This document shows, in pieces, positions 16,731 through 25,053 of a stretch of DNA of 60,235 bases. The stretch lies in NCBI GenBank assembly GCA_017889705.1, contig JAGGAB010000024.1:1-60235 (forward strand), written 5' to 3'. The notes under the pieces are model-generated. The model searched no databases and was not told the DNA's origin. It saw only the letters and a list, made by a program, of their open reading frames with translations. This DNA is from Bacillota bacterium (GTDB lineage Bacteria > Bacillota > Negativicutes > Sporomusales > Sporomusaceae). Position 1 is the first letter of the stretch. Each line of letters begins with the position of its first letter. The position numbers were made by a program, and so were the translations under genes.

Positions 16731-17813
16731 CTACTTAGAACCTTTGGCTTCCCTGTCAATACCATCCCACAAGCCATAGAGATATACTGCGCCCAGCGCC
16801 CGGTCAAACAAACCATAGCCAGGCATGCCGACTTCGCCCCAAATCATCCGTCCATGGTCAGGACGCAGCGGACCGGTAAAGCCTGCCTCATAGAGAGCTT
16901 TCATAATGGCATACATATCAAGCGAGGAATTGTCGTCTTTATGCGCAGTTTCACTAAATACGCCTGGTTCATAGATTTTGATATTGCGCACATGGGCAAA
17001 GTGGAGTCGGCCCATTTGAGCAAAATGACCAAAAATCTCTGGAATATTATTGTTGGGGTTTGCCCCTAGTGAACCACTGCATAAGGCCAGACCGTTAGCC
17101 GGGCTGTCCACCATCTTAACAAGGCGTTCGAGATTAGCCTTGCTTGTCATAATGCGTGGCAGGCCGAATACAGACCAGGGTGGATCATCTGGATGAATAG
17201 CCATTTTGATGCCGCACTCTTCAGCAGTCGGAATAATGCCTTCCAAGAAATATTTCAGATGTTCAAATAGCTTTTCTTCATCAATGCCTTTATAGGCATC
17301 AAATAATTTCTTGATAGAGGCCAGACGGTCTTTTTCCCAGCCGGGGAGTTCAAACCCATTAGAGCCTTTTTCCATATCCTCTACCATCTTGGCCGGTTCT
17401 AGACCTTTGATGACGTTTTCATCATAAAACAGGGCAGTTGAGCCATCAGGAAGTTCCTTAGCAAGTTCTGTACGGGTCCAGTCAAACACAGGCATAAAAT
17501 TATAACAGACAACCTCTACGCCGGCTTTTGCCAGATTCTTCAGCGTCTCACAGTAGTTAGCAATATAGCGGTCTCTTGTGGGCAAGCCAAGTTTGATATC
17601 TTCATGCACATTAACACTTTCTACAGTTTTAAATTGCAGACCGGCTGCCTCAATTTCATTTTTAAGTGCCAGAATATCTTCATAGGGCCATACCTCACCA
17701 ACTGGAATATGATAGATGGCACTTACTACATTTTTCATACCAGGTATTTGACGGATATAGCTTAAGGGAATTTTATCAAGCTTACTGCCATACCAGCGGA
17801 AAGACATTAACAT
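16731..17813 (-). CDS. uxuA: Mannonate dehydratase UxuA
   Basis: 360 residues. It converts D-mannonate to 2-keto-3-deoxygluconate in hexuronate breakdown. Signatures: FRWYG at the start, KNVVSAIYHIPVGEVW, YNFMPVFDWTRTEL, MAIHPDDPPWSVFGLPRI (metal-binding HPDDPP) and FAHVRNI, then LRPDHGRMIWGE near the end. AAAGGAGG sits seven nt before the ATG. It follows the GntR regulator by 13 nt, so regulator, dehydratase and transporter form one operon. UxuB is encoded separately at 20708. Confidence 0.95.
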   Translation of the reverse strand: MLMSFRWYGSKLDKIPLSYIRQIPGMKNVVSAIYHIPVGEVWPYEDILALKNEIEAAGLQFKTVESVNVHEDIKLGLPTRDRYIANYCETLKNLAKAGVEVVCYNFMPVFDWTRTELAKELPDGSTALFYDENVIKGLEPAKMVEDMEKGSNGFELPGWEKDRLASIKKLFDAYKGIDEEKLFEHLKYFLEGIIPTAEECGIKMAIHPDDPPWSVFGLPRIMTSKANLERLVKMVDSPANGLALCSGSLGANPNNNIPEIFGHFAQMGRLHFAHVRNIKIYEPGVFSETAHKDDNSSLDMYAIMKALYEAGFTGPLRPDHGRMIWGEVGMPGYGLFDRALGAVYLYGLWDGIDREAKGSK

Positions 17814-17826
17814 AAGTATTCCTCCT

Positions 17827-18543
17827 TTATTTTTGTGTCATAGTAAAGGTTTGCTGCTTAGGCTGCAAAAAGTAATCACCATGTGCTTTTCTTAAGTATT
17901 CCAAATCAACAAGAACTTTGTGCAGATGCAGTTTAATGGTTTTCTTGCCTACTTCCAGGTCACGCTCCTGAATTGCCTTGATAAGCTCTTGATGATGCTC
18001 AAGCAGTTGATCCCATTTAAATTCCTTGGTCTTTAAGCTTAGTATCCGCACGCGGTTATAGTGCGCATTCATCAATTGCAGCATCTCCCATGTCCGGCCT
18101 TTTTTACACCCCCGGAAAATAATTCCGTGCATGTTCTCATCAAGTTCAAAGAATTTGTAATAGTTCTTTTCCTTGATGCACAATTTTTGCAGCTCCAAAC
18201 TGGACTGCAACTGGAACAATTCATCAGCCGGAAAACTCACACACGCCTGCTGAATAACCTCATATTCAAGCGTTTGGCGGACAAAAGTAGATTCTTCTAC
18301 TTGATCGGTGTCAATAAGTGAAACATAAGTTCCTTTTTGGGGAACAATGTCAAGTAGGTTTTCCTGCGCTAATTTTATAAACGCTTCCCTAACCGGTGTC
18401 CGGCTGACCTTAAGTTGGGTGGCCACCTCTTGTTCTGAGATATTCTGACCAGGTGGAAGCTCCAAGTTAACAATGTTGATTTTTAAAAATCTATATACAT
18501 ACTCACGAATTGACTCTTGTGGATGCTGCTCAACAATTAACAA
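17827..18543 (-). CDS. GntR-family (FCD) regulator of the hexuronate genes
   Basis: 238 residues. An N-terminal GntR winged helix (SEQEVATQLKVSRTPVREAF at about residues 41-60) is followed by an all-helical FCD ligand domain (ESTFVRQTLEYEVIQQA). This is the FadR/UxuR-type architecture expected for a hexuronate repressor. The start is TTG at 18543 with GGGAG upstream; no ATG start gives the full HTH domain. The shared palindromic motifs at its own promoter and at uxuB suggest autoregulation and control of uxuB. Confidence 0.85.
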   Translation of the reverse strand: MLIVEQHPQESIREYVYRFLKINIVNLELPPGQNISEQEVATQLKVSRTPVREAFIKLAQENLLDIVPQKGTYVSLIDTDQVEESTFVRQTLEYEVIQQACVSFPADELFQLQSSLELQKLCIKEKNYYKFFELDENMHGIIFRGCKKGRTWEMLQLMNAHYNRVRILSLKTKEFKWDQLLEHHQELIKAIQERDLEVGKKTIKLHLHKVLVDLEYLRKAHGDYFLQPKQQTFTMTQK

Positions 18544-18586
18544 ATTTCCACGTCTCCCTTCAGACGGCCTACTGCCGTACTACCAC

Positions 18587-18621
18587 ACTACCATACTAGC
18601 ATATCTAAAATATTTTGACAA
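18587..18621 (-). promoter_or_regulatory. Promoter and operator of the uxuR-uxuA-dctQMP operon
   Basis: On the minus strand TTGTCA (18621-18616) and TAGTAT (18598-18593) are separated by 17 nt. The -10 is inside a copy of the motif ACTACCATACTAG (plus strand 18587-18599), identical to the copy at 22365-22377 in front of uxuB. A repressor bound here would block polymerase. The most likely binder is the adjacent GntR protein. Confidence 0.6.
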
Positions 18622-18638
18622 TACCTAATGGCATGGTT

Positions 18639-18667
18639 TTACTTTTGTCATTGACACAAAAGTAAGC
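18639..18667. repeat. Small hairpin related to the end of the 20.4/25.1 kb repeat
   Basis: TTACTTTTGT and ACAAAAGTAA flank a short loop. The same arrangement, TTACTTTTGG with CCAAAAGTAA, ends the two long repeats at 20407-20594 and 25054-25299. It may be a decayed fragment of that family, or chance resemblance of a short hairpin. Confidence 0.35.
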
Positions 18668-18723
18668 CCCCGGCACACGCACCAGGAGCTTATCTCTGTG
18701 AATTGCATTAACAGCACTTCTGA

Positions 18724-19431
18724 CTATTCATCTTTCAGCTTGCGGAGAAGGTTCAATACCTCAATATACAACCACACCAATGTGACCAGCAGGCCAAAGG
18801 CGCAGAACCATTCATATTCCTTGGGCAGTCCCTGGCGCACAGTCTGGCTGATATTCTCGTAGTCAATAAATAGATTTAAGGTAGCTACCGCAATTACCAC
18901 CAGGCTGAATACAATACCCACAATCCCGCCTTGATGAATCATCGGAATGCGGACTCCAAAGAAACTTAACACAAACTCAATCAAGTAAGTAATCGCAATA
19001 CCCATAGTCGCCATAAATACGCCCCGCATAAAGCTCTCATTGACTTTTACGTACCCTTTTGAGTAAATAATTGCCGAGCTAATGGCAATGCCGAGTGTTA
19101 TCATTACGGCATTGATTACAATACCATTATACATCTTCGCGAATATCGCCGATACCGCGGCTAAAAACATCCCTTCCAATATCGCGTAAAGCGGGGATAA
19201 AAAACCGGCCCATGCAGGACGAAAGCTTATGACAAGCGCCGCGATAAAGCCCATAATCGAGGTTACCATTGCCGTAACCGGGGTAGCATAACCCATGAAC
19301 CAAGTTACCAGGGCCGATGCAGTAACAATCCCCACCAAGGCAAGGCTTTTTGTCGCTACCCCTGCATAAGTGGCAGTATCACCGCTATATGAATGAAGTT
19401 CTCTTACTTTTGAAAGTACCGGATTTGCCAA
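18724..19431 (-). CDS. Bax inhibitor-1/YccA-like membrane protein
   Basis: 235 residues, seven hydrophobic segments starting near residue 25. It belongs to the bacterial Bax1-I (PF12811-type) group, recognised by FLSPLYAILEGMFLAAVSAI, the RGVFMATMGIAITYL helix and the closing pair of acidic residues in ATLNLFIDYENI. Related proteins conduct calcium or interact with membrane proteases; the role here is unknown. The start is TTG at 19431 with AAAGGAGATG upstream. It is a single-gene unit. Confidence 0.88.
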   Translation of the reverse strand: MANPVLSKVRELHSYSGDTATYAGVATKSLALVGIVTASALVTWFMGYATPVTAMVTSIMGFIAALVISFRPAWAGFLSPLYAILEGMFLAAVSAIFAKMYNGIVINAVMITLGIAISSAIIYSKGYVKVNESFMRGVFMATMGIAITYLIEFVLSFFGVRIPMIHQGGIVGIVFSLVVIAVATLNLFIDYENISQTVRQGLPKEYEWFCAFGLLVTLVWLYIEVLNLLRKLKDE

Positions 19432-19570
19432 ATAATCATCTCCTTTAAGTGTAGTTAAACAATATTATACCAAGTCAGCGGATTTTTTCCATCATTATTT
19501 ATTTAAATTTAGTTAAATTATTTTGTTTGAGGAACATATTATGTAACAGCAGAGGAATGGAGGATTATTT

Positions 19571-19759
19571 ATGAATAGAAAAAAAGTTTTCCGGGAATAT
19601 CCTGAGATAATTGAATGGAGTACTGCACAAAATTATCGTCAATGCTGCATCCCGTTTAATTGTTTCCCTTATCATTGCCGGCCATATTTCTGCCGACCAT
19701 ACCGGTTATGCCGTCCTATCGACTGCTGCAATCCTCACATAATTCATTGGCCTACCTAA
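19571..19759 (+). CDS. Small cysteine- and aromatic-rich protein
   Basis: 62 residues on the plus strand among minus-strand genes. The first 24 residues are polar (MNRKKVFREYPEIIEW). The rest carries nine Cys with repeated CRPY/CRPI units (residues 25-53) and ends NPHIIHWPT. No signal peptide is visible. A near-ideal GGAGG eight nt before the ATG and a terminator 30 nt after the stop argue that it is expressed. The composition recalls small spore-coat proteins, but I cannot name a family. A metal-binding or disulfide-cross-linked role is possible. Confidence 0.65.
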   Translation: MNRKKVFREYPEIIEWSTAQNYRQCCIPFNCFPYHCRPYFCRPYRLCRPIDCCNPHIIHWPT

Positions 19760-19787
19760 AATATGATTGTCCTTTAGACTCATAAAG

Positions 19788-19822
19788 AAAATTCCCCGGA
19801 AACTTTCTCCACGGGGAATTTT
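19788..19822. terminator. Bidirectional terminator
   Basis: Arms AAAATTCCCCG and CGGGGAATTTT form an 11-bp stem with A- and T-rich flanks. It lies between the convergent ends of the Cys-rich gene (plus) and the charged secreted protein gene (minus), and can serve both. Confidence 0.8.
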
Positions 19823-19834
19823 CCTGTATATTAA

Positions 19835-20152
19835 CTATCTTCTATGCCCCATTTCCATGATCTCATGGATTGCTCTTTCATGGCGCTCATTTTCCTGTCT
19901 TTGGCGCTCATGCCAATGCTGCTTGGATTCAAACGGACGCCGTTTCATTTCTTTTTCATGCCGCTCATTTTCTTCATGAATTCTGCGTTGTTTTTCTTTT
20001 TCCATCTCCTGATGGCGATGTTCATCCCGCTGTTCAAATCCGGGCGGGTCATCATGTCTTGGTGCAGCAGCCTCGGCTGCCGTAGCAAACAATCCCACTT
20101 GCATTAATCCTACCATTGAAAATATCATCAGTTTCTTTGCCAACTTATTCAT
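19835..20152 (-). CDS. Small secreted, highly charged protein (His/Glu/Arg-rich)
   Basis: 105 residues. A signal peptide of about 28 residues ends in an Ala-rich cleavage region (FATAAEAAAP). The mature part is almost entirely helix-forming charged sequence, rich in HE, ER and RHE units (HRHQEMEKEKQRRIHEENER), with a likely coiled coil and about a dozen histidines. Metal binding outside the membrane is possible. GGAAGTG precedes the ATG. No family recognised. Confidence 0.7.
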   Translation of the reverse strand: MNKLAKKLMIFSMVGLMQVGLFATAAEAAAPRHDDPPGFEQRDEHRHQEMEKEKQRRIHEENERHEKEMKRRPFESKQHWHERQRQENERHERAIHEIMEMGHRR

Positions 20153-20406
20153 GGTAACACTTCCTTCACGGTTGATTTCAAGTTCATGTGTTAATAGTAA
20201 CAGGCAATATTTAGAATTTATTTAGAAAATTTTCCTACTGTGAAAAAACTTCACCATGTACATAAGTCTGCAAAGACGCCCGTGATACAACGCTTCTCCG
20301 CTAGCGTTTAACCTCCGCTTATGCATAATAGCCGCCTGTACCTCCGTGTTGAGCAAAGAAACGATCGAGCAGTGAAACTGTGCCTTCGCCACCCTTAGTA
20401 GCTCCC

Positions 20407-20594
20407 GTACCCCCTTGGCCTTTGCCGGAAAAAGCGTTCCGCAGGAGAAAATCCGGGTGGTATTCCGTTTAGAAATTCGTACTGTTTGAGCGCAGCGAGT
20501 TTACGAATTTTAGGAATATCACCCGGATTTTCAGCTTTTGGAGGCTTTTGGCCTAGACTTTTTGCTTACTTTTGGGGCAATGCCAAAAGTAAGA
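20407..20594 (+). repeat. Dispersed intergenic repeat, copy A
   Basis: About 188 bp. It begins GTACCCCCTTGGCCTTTGCC, contains GCGTTCCGCAGGAGAAAA, and is closed by an outer stem (20451-20466 with 20513-20528, perfect 16 bp), an inner stem AAATTCGTA/TACGAATTT (20473-20481 with 20502-20510) and a final hairpin TTACTTTTGG/CCAAAAGTAA. Copy B at 25054-25299 is the same element inverted. No ORF is conserved between copies. The rest of the 555-nt gap at 20153-20707 shows no gene. Confidence 0.75.
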
Positions 20595-20707
20595 CCACTT
20601 TTCTTGTATGCCATCAATTTTATCAATGATGCAGCTTAAATTTTACACAAAAAGAGGCTAACGCCCGCGATAGGATCGCTATTGCGCCAGCCCCTCTATT
20701 TCATTAT

Positions 20708-22324
20708 TTATTTTACATATTTCTTCAAGGTCGCCCGTACAGCTCCGGGACCGGCAATCATTTCAGCAAAATAGGCTTCAATTTTCTCGCCCAGGCCAAC
20801 ACTGTATAAGTCAGTACCAAATATATCTTTATTGGACAGAATGCCTCGTAATTTTCCCTGTGCTGATTTTGCGTCACCCAGCTTTATCCCTTCAAGCTGA
20901 GGGTTCAGCATTGGTAATAATGGGTCAGAACTCAGCGCCATTTCCTGGCCCTGATCGTCCACCCCTAGCAGATAACGGCACCATCCGGCAATAACCAGCG
21001 GAATGAACGTTAAGGACTTAGCATCAAGGTCTGGGCGCTCGCCATAAGCCTTGATAGTTTCGCCGAAACGTATGCCCACTTTCTGTGAAGTATCGGTGGC
21101 AATACGTTGTGGTGTATCGGGAATATTTGGATTAGGGAAACGCACTTCAATAACTTCTTTAATAAAGTCCTCAGGCTGAATAATCCCGGGGTTGACCACA
21201 ACAGGCATACCTTCTTGGTAACCCACTTTTTCCACGAGCTTCTTTAATTCCGGGTCTTTCATTTCATCAGCAATCAGTTGATAGCCAAGCAAACAACCGA
21301 AAACTGCCAGGGAGGTATGCAGTGGATTGAGGCAAGTACATACCTTCATTTTTTCGATCCGGTCAACGGTCTGTTTATCAGTAAAAATTACACCAGCCTG
21401 TTCAAGCGGCATGCGGCCATTGGGGAATTTGTCTTCAACCACCAGATACTGCGATTTTTCTGCATTGACAAACGGTGCAATAAAGGTGTTTTTGGTAGTT
21501 TGGATAATCTCAGTGCTGCCAAAGCCACTTGCTTCCAAAGCAGCTTTTACACTGTCGGCCGGCCGGGGCGTAATTTTGTCAATCATGCTCCAAGGGAAAG
21601 ATACTTTGTCAGGGTTATTAATATAGTTGACAAAGCCGGCCTCAACCAAACCTTTTTCCTGCCAAGCCTTAGCGATAGTTGATACCGAGTTATGCAGAAT
21701 ATCGCCATTGTGAGAGCAATTGTCCATGCTGACAAAAGCAAGAGGCAGCTCGCCATGCTTATAGCGGGTATACGCCAAAGCCGCCACTTTTGCCATTACA
21801 CTTTTAGGCTGTTTTGGGCCACTAACAATATCCTGATCAACCTCAGTCGAATAGCTGCCGGCCGCATTTTTCAGGCTGTAGCCTTTCTCGGTAATGGTAA
21901 AGCTGACCATTTGCAGCGAAGGTTTGGTAAATATGGTATTAAGGCGCTGCCAATCCTTATCCCAGGCTGGATCGCCTACAAGGCTTTCGGCAAGGCTGGC
22001 AATAAGTTTCTTTTCCAGACTGCCGTCAGTATGCATAACGGCTAACAGCCCCAGGTTATCATAGGGCGCATAAATCTTTTCAATAATTTTGTCATCATAG
22101 GTTTCCACAACAACAATACCGCTTTTTGCCGCCCCTGTATTGAGCAGGTTTTGCTGCAGCATTGCAATAAAACCCCGAAAAATGTTGCCAGCTCCAAAGT
22201 GCACCCAAGTTGGATTCTCTGTTGTCAACGCCGTCATTTGGTCATAGTCAAATTGTATAGTTTCGATGCCTGCATTTTCCCACAAAGCCTTATTTTTTAT
22301 GCTTTCTTTGTTTAGCTGTAACAT
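20708..22324 (-). CDS. uxuB: UxuB-type fructuronate reductase (mannitol dehydrogenase family)
   Basis: 538 residues. Mannitol-dehydrogenase-type oxidoreductase with an N-terminal Rossmann motif VHFGAGNIFRGFIA near residue 40, then SMDNCSHNGD, a KITPRP segment and CLNPLHTSLAVFGCLLGY with the conserved catalytic Lys/Asn/His region. In hexuronate breakdown it interconverts D-fructuronate and D-mannonate using NAD(H), directly before UxuA. The length matches the long Firmicutes/Thermotoga form. The ATG at 22324 has GAAGGGG upstream. Promoter and operator are visible just upstream (22360-22414). Confidence 0.85.
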   Translation of the reverse strand: MLQLNKESIKNKALWENAGIETIQFDYDQMTALTTENPTWVHFGAGNIFRGFIAMLQQNLLNTGAAKSGIVVVETYDDKIIEKIYAPYDNLGLLAVMHTDGSLEKKLIASLAESLVGDPAWDKDWQRLNTIFTKPSLQMVSFTITEKGYSLKNAAGSYSTEVDQDIVSGPKQPKSVMAKVAALAYTRYKHGELPLAFVSMDNCSHNGDILHNSVSTIAKAWQEKGLVEAGFVNYINNPDKVSFPWSMIDKITPRPADSVKAALEASGFGSTEIIQTTKNTFIAPFVNAEKSQYLVVEDKFPNGRMPLEQAGVIFTDKQTVDRIEKMKVCTCLNPLHTSLAVFGCLLGYQLIADEMKDPELKKLVEKVGYQEGMPVVVNPGIIQPEDFIKEVIEVRFPNPNIPDTPQRIATDTSQKVGIRFGETIKAYGERPDLDAKSLTFIPLVIAGWCRYLLGVDDQGQEMALSSDPLLPMLNPQLEGIKLGDAKSAQGKLRGILSNKDIFGTDLYSVGLGEKIEAYFAEMIAGPGAVRATLKKYVK

Positions 22325-22359
22325 AAAACCCCTTCTTTCTTCCAAGTATTACACTTCTG

Positions 22360-22414
22360 ATTATACTACCATACTAGTATGGCTTCAATATTTTTTAGAA
22401 AAATACTAGTATTT
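22360..22414 (-). promoter_or_regulatory. uxuB promoter with two palindromic operators
   Basis: On the minus strand TTGAAG (22388-22383) and TATAAT (22365-22360) are 17 nt apart. The spacer holds the perfect palindrome CCATACTAGTATGG (22369-22382). A second perfect palindrome AAATACTAGTATTT (22401-22414) lies just upstream. The first is shared with the promoter of the uxuR operon. The geometry is that of a repressor site. Confidence 0.7.
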
Positions 22415-22450
22415 CTTTAGTATTAAACAAACTTCAACAAATAACTAAGC

Positions 22451-22490
22451 CGCTCAAAACTCCATTTTTTACCACCAGGAGTTTTAAGCG
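22451..22490 (-). terminator. Probable terminator after the CobT-like gene pair
   Basis: Arms CGCT-AAAACTCC and GGAGTTTT-AGCG form a stem with a 14-nt loop, 30 nt after the end of the second CobT homologue. The T-tract on the minus strand is weak. Confidence 0.5.
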
Positions 22491-22519
22491 ACTTATTATG
22501 ACTTATTTGTGTATATACT

Positions 22520-23572
22520 CTAGTCTCTGATATCCTTACTTTGGCGCAACGCCCCAGGCCCGTCCTGAGCTACGGCAACTTCGGCTTCTCCAAAGGTTTT
22601 CATATCATTAAGCATATGCAAACTGGCGTTAATGAGCGACATTCCAAGTGCTGCGCCGGTCCCTTCACCCAGATTCATTTCCAGACGGAGATAAGCCGGT
22701 ACACCAAGCAGCGCCAACGCAGTCTCATGCGCCGGCTCGGCAGCAAAATGTGAGCCTATTAGATAGGGTTTGGCATCTGGGGCCAGCTGTAGGGCAAGCA
22801 GCGCGGCAGCAATGGTCGCCATACCATCTAGCACTATAGCCGCCCGTCCGGCAGCCGCCCCTAAAATAACACCGACCAGCCCGGCAATCCCCAGCCCACC
22901 AACTTTACTGAGAACATCAATTGGGTCCTGGCTGTCCGGATGATTGACCGCCAAGACCGCACCGACTCTATCGGCGTTTTCTTTCGTTAAACCAGGAAGT
23001 ACACTGTCATGATAGCAGGATACTATGGCTTGCGCCGTAAGCAGTCCTCCTAGTCCCATTTCCCCAAGCCCAATGACCTTAGAGCCACGCGAAATTTCTG
23101 CGCGAGCTATTTTTATGCCTACCGCAATAGCGTCTAAGGTTTGCTCGCGGGACATCGCCGGACCTGCCAAGGTATTGGGGCTGCCATACGCCAGTTTTTC
23201 CTGGCATACGTCCGGCAGCATCGGCAGTTCTCCATCAATACCGATATCCACCAATATAGGCTTAGCCTGAACATGGTCGCAAAATACCCGGACAGGTGTC
23301 TCACCTTGGGAAAAAGCGGTCACGCGGGCAGCTGTTGTCATTTGTCCGCTGTCAGCTAGTCCAGTGACTTTATGATCGGCCGCCATAATAATGATACTTT
23401 TACTCAATTGGCGTAGCCGGGGATTGCCGGTAATCCCTGCAAGTTTTACGGCAATATGCTCAAAGGAGTGCAAACTGTGCAGCGGTTTGGTTAGATTATC
23501 AACCCTGAGCTGGCAGCGTTCCATAGCTTCATTATCCAGCGGTTTAATAGCGGCAATGATATCGTTAAGCAT
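22520..23572 (-). CDS. Divergent CobT-family protein, ArsB-like subunit
   Basis: 350 residues, clearly CobT fold but with several active-site motifs changed. The usual PPGSLGRLE becomes PLHSLHSFE; GEMGIGNTT becomes GEMGLGGLL; the GRGTGI segment is missing; yet LGEGTGAAL is kept near the C-terminus. That pattern suits a structural partner rather than an independent enzyme. In Sporomusa ovata the ArsAB enzyme, which attaches phenol or p-cresol to ribose phosphate for phenolic cobamides, is a CobT/CobT-like heterodimer in which only ArsA is catalytic. The start at 23572 has GGGAGG upstream and overlaps the first gene by 8 nt. Confidence 0.8.
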   Translation of the reverse strand: MLNDIIAAIKPLDNEAMERCQLRVDNLTKPLHSLHSFEHIAVKLAGITGNPRLRQLSKSIIIMAADHKVTGLADSGQMTTAARVTAFSQGETPVRVFCDHVQAKPILVDIGIDGELPMLPDVCQEKLAYGSPNTLAGPAMSREQTLDAIAVGIKIARAEISRGSKVIGLGEMGLGGLLTAQAIVSCYHDSVLPGLTKENADRVGAVLAVNHPDSQDPIDVLSKVGGLGIAGLVGVILGAAAGRAAIVLDGMATIAAALLALQLAPDAKPYLIGSHFAAEPAHETALALLGVPAYLRLEMNLGEGTGAALGMSLINASLHMLNDMKTFGEAEVAVAQDGPGALRQSKDIRD

Positions 23573-24605
23573 GAGCTTGGCCTCCCGCATTATTTAGCAT
23601 TTTTATCGCGATATGGAGCATATCGACAACCATGGAAGCACCAATACCCTCACCTAGTTTAACCCCCAGCTCCAGACATGCCTGTAAATGCAGATGGTAT
23701 AAGGCGATAATATGAGCAGGTTCACCAGACAAATGGGAAGCAAACATATACTCTTTACCTAGCGGCTGAATGGCATTAGCAATTAAGGCTGCTGCCGTAG
23801 TATTGAGTCCGTCAATAATAACAGCGCAGCGATTGGCTGCTGACCCTAGAATAACACCGGCTAAAGCGCCCAGTTCAAAGCCACCCACTTTGGCAAGCAC
23901 ATCCAGGCCATCTTGTGGATTGGGTCTGTTGACAGCTAAAGCGCGGCCAACAATACTCATCTTGGTTTTCAGCCGGTCATCTGATATACCGGTACCCCGC
24001 CCGGTTACCTGCTCTGGCGGCAGGCCGGTAAATGCCCCGACAATAGCTGCGCTCGCTGTGGTATTGCCAATGCCCATTTCTCCCAGAAGAAAACAACGGC
24101 AGCCCTGTTTTACCTTGTCATTAACAATTTCAATACCTGTCTCAATTGCCTGGATGGCCTGCTCCCGGGTCATTGCCGGTCCTTGAGTAAAATCCTCTGT
24201 GCCATAGGCAATCTTGCGGTGCCAAAGTTCGGGAACATAGGACAAATCACCGGCAACCCCCACATCAACAACGGCCATATCGGCTCCGCAGAAATTGGCA
24301 AAGGCATTGGCACTCGCGCCTTTTGAAATAAGATAATTGGCCGTCATATGCAAGGTTGTTTCTATCGGATATGCACTGACCAGGCGTCTGGCCACTCCGT
24401 GGTCGGCTGAAGCCACCACCATACAGGGCTTAGGCAAAGCAGGATTGACTTCACCGGTTATACCAGCATACTGCTCTACCATAGTTTCTAATCGTCCCAA
24501 ACTGCCTGCCGGCTGCAATAAGCCCTGCAGCTTGGCTTGTACCTGGCTGCGCACAGCAACATCAGGCATGGTAATTTTCGCTAACGCTTCTTGCAATAAA
24601 CTCAT
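23565..24605 (-). CDS. cobT: CobT-family base phosphoribosyltransferase, ArsA-like subunit
   Basis: 346 residues. It transfers phosphoribose from nicotinate mononucleotide to the lower-ligand base of a cobamide. Motifs are intact: PAGSLGRLE near residue 30, ASADHGVARRLVSAYP near 63, GEMGIGNTTASAAI, GRGTGISDD and the catalytic-glutamate region KLGEGIGAS. As first gene of a tandem pair with a degenerate paralogue it most resembles ArsA of Sporomusa ovata, so the base could be phenol or p-cresol rather than dimethylbenzimidazole. The ATG at 24605 has GGGGG five nt upstream; an in-frame ATG at 24686 would add a hydrophobic leader and has weak support. A cobalamin riboswitch lies upstream. Confidence 0.85.
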   Translation of the reverse strand: MSLLQEALAKITMPDVAVRSQVQAKLQGLLQPAGSLGRLETMVEQYAGITGEVNPALPKPCMVVASADHGVARRLVSAYPIETTLHMTANYLISKGASANAFANFCGADMAVVDVGVAGDLSYVPELWHRKIAYGTEDFTQGPAMTREQAIQAIETGIEIVNDKVKQGCRCFLLGEMGIGNTTASAAIVGAFTGLPPEQVTGRGTGISDDRLKTKMSIVGRALAVNRPNPQDGLDVLAKVGGFELGALAGVILGSAANRCAVIIDGLNTTAAALIANAIQPLGKEYMFASHLSGEPAHIIALYHLHLQACLELGVKLGEGIGASMVVDMLHIAIKMLNNAGGQAHA

Positions 24606-24712
24606 ATTAACCCCCATTGTTGTTATAAGTACTGCAACAATACAGCCTGCCACGCTTGCGCTCGCAATGACAACTACTGCACCCATCTAACCTTATTTCA
24701 GCTTAAAATTAA

Positions 24713-24743
24713 AAGGCTTTTTGGGGGTTACCCAAAAAGCCTT
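24713..24743 (-). terminator. Terminator of the cobalamin riboswitch expression platform
   Basis: Arms AAGGCTTTTTGGG and CCCAAAAAGCCTT form a stable stem followed on the minus strand by TTTTAATTTT. It lies between the riboswitch aptamer and the first CobT-like gene. Cobamide binding should favour its formation and shut off the operon. Confidence 0.85.
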
Positions 24744-24774
24744 CTCGTCCATGAAGGATGGTTATGCGGTTTAA

Positions 24775-24945
24775 GGCAGGTCTCCTGGCTCCCGGTTCAT
24801 CGTTCTTACGCCTTCCCCTTGCGAGTGGCCATGTAAGTTCTTCCCGGTACAGTGGTGGGCCCGCGCCTACATATGGGTATTTCCCATATTCGGTCTTCCC
24901 TATTCTCCCCAATTCAGGGGCACCTTATCCGTACTGTTATATGTA
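24775..24945 (-). ncRNA. Cobalamin riboswitch
   Basis: Minus-strand landmarks in order: AAGGTGCCCC, GGGGAGAATAGGGAA, GGGCCCACCACTGT (the GCCACTG-type core), and the 3' B12-box GAGCCAGGAGACCTGCC at the end near 24775. The terminator at 24713-24743 follows. It controls the ArsAB-like pair by cobamide level. Confidence 0.93.
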
Positions 24946-25053
24946 ATTTCATGGTCATTATAACAGAGAGTTATTCCTGGCGTCAATGCCTAACCAACTG
25001 ATTTTAGCATACCATTTTAGACTTTACCATTGCGGAGTACAAGGATAGGTGTT

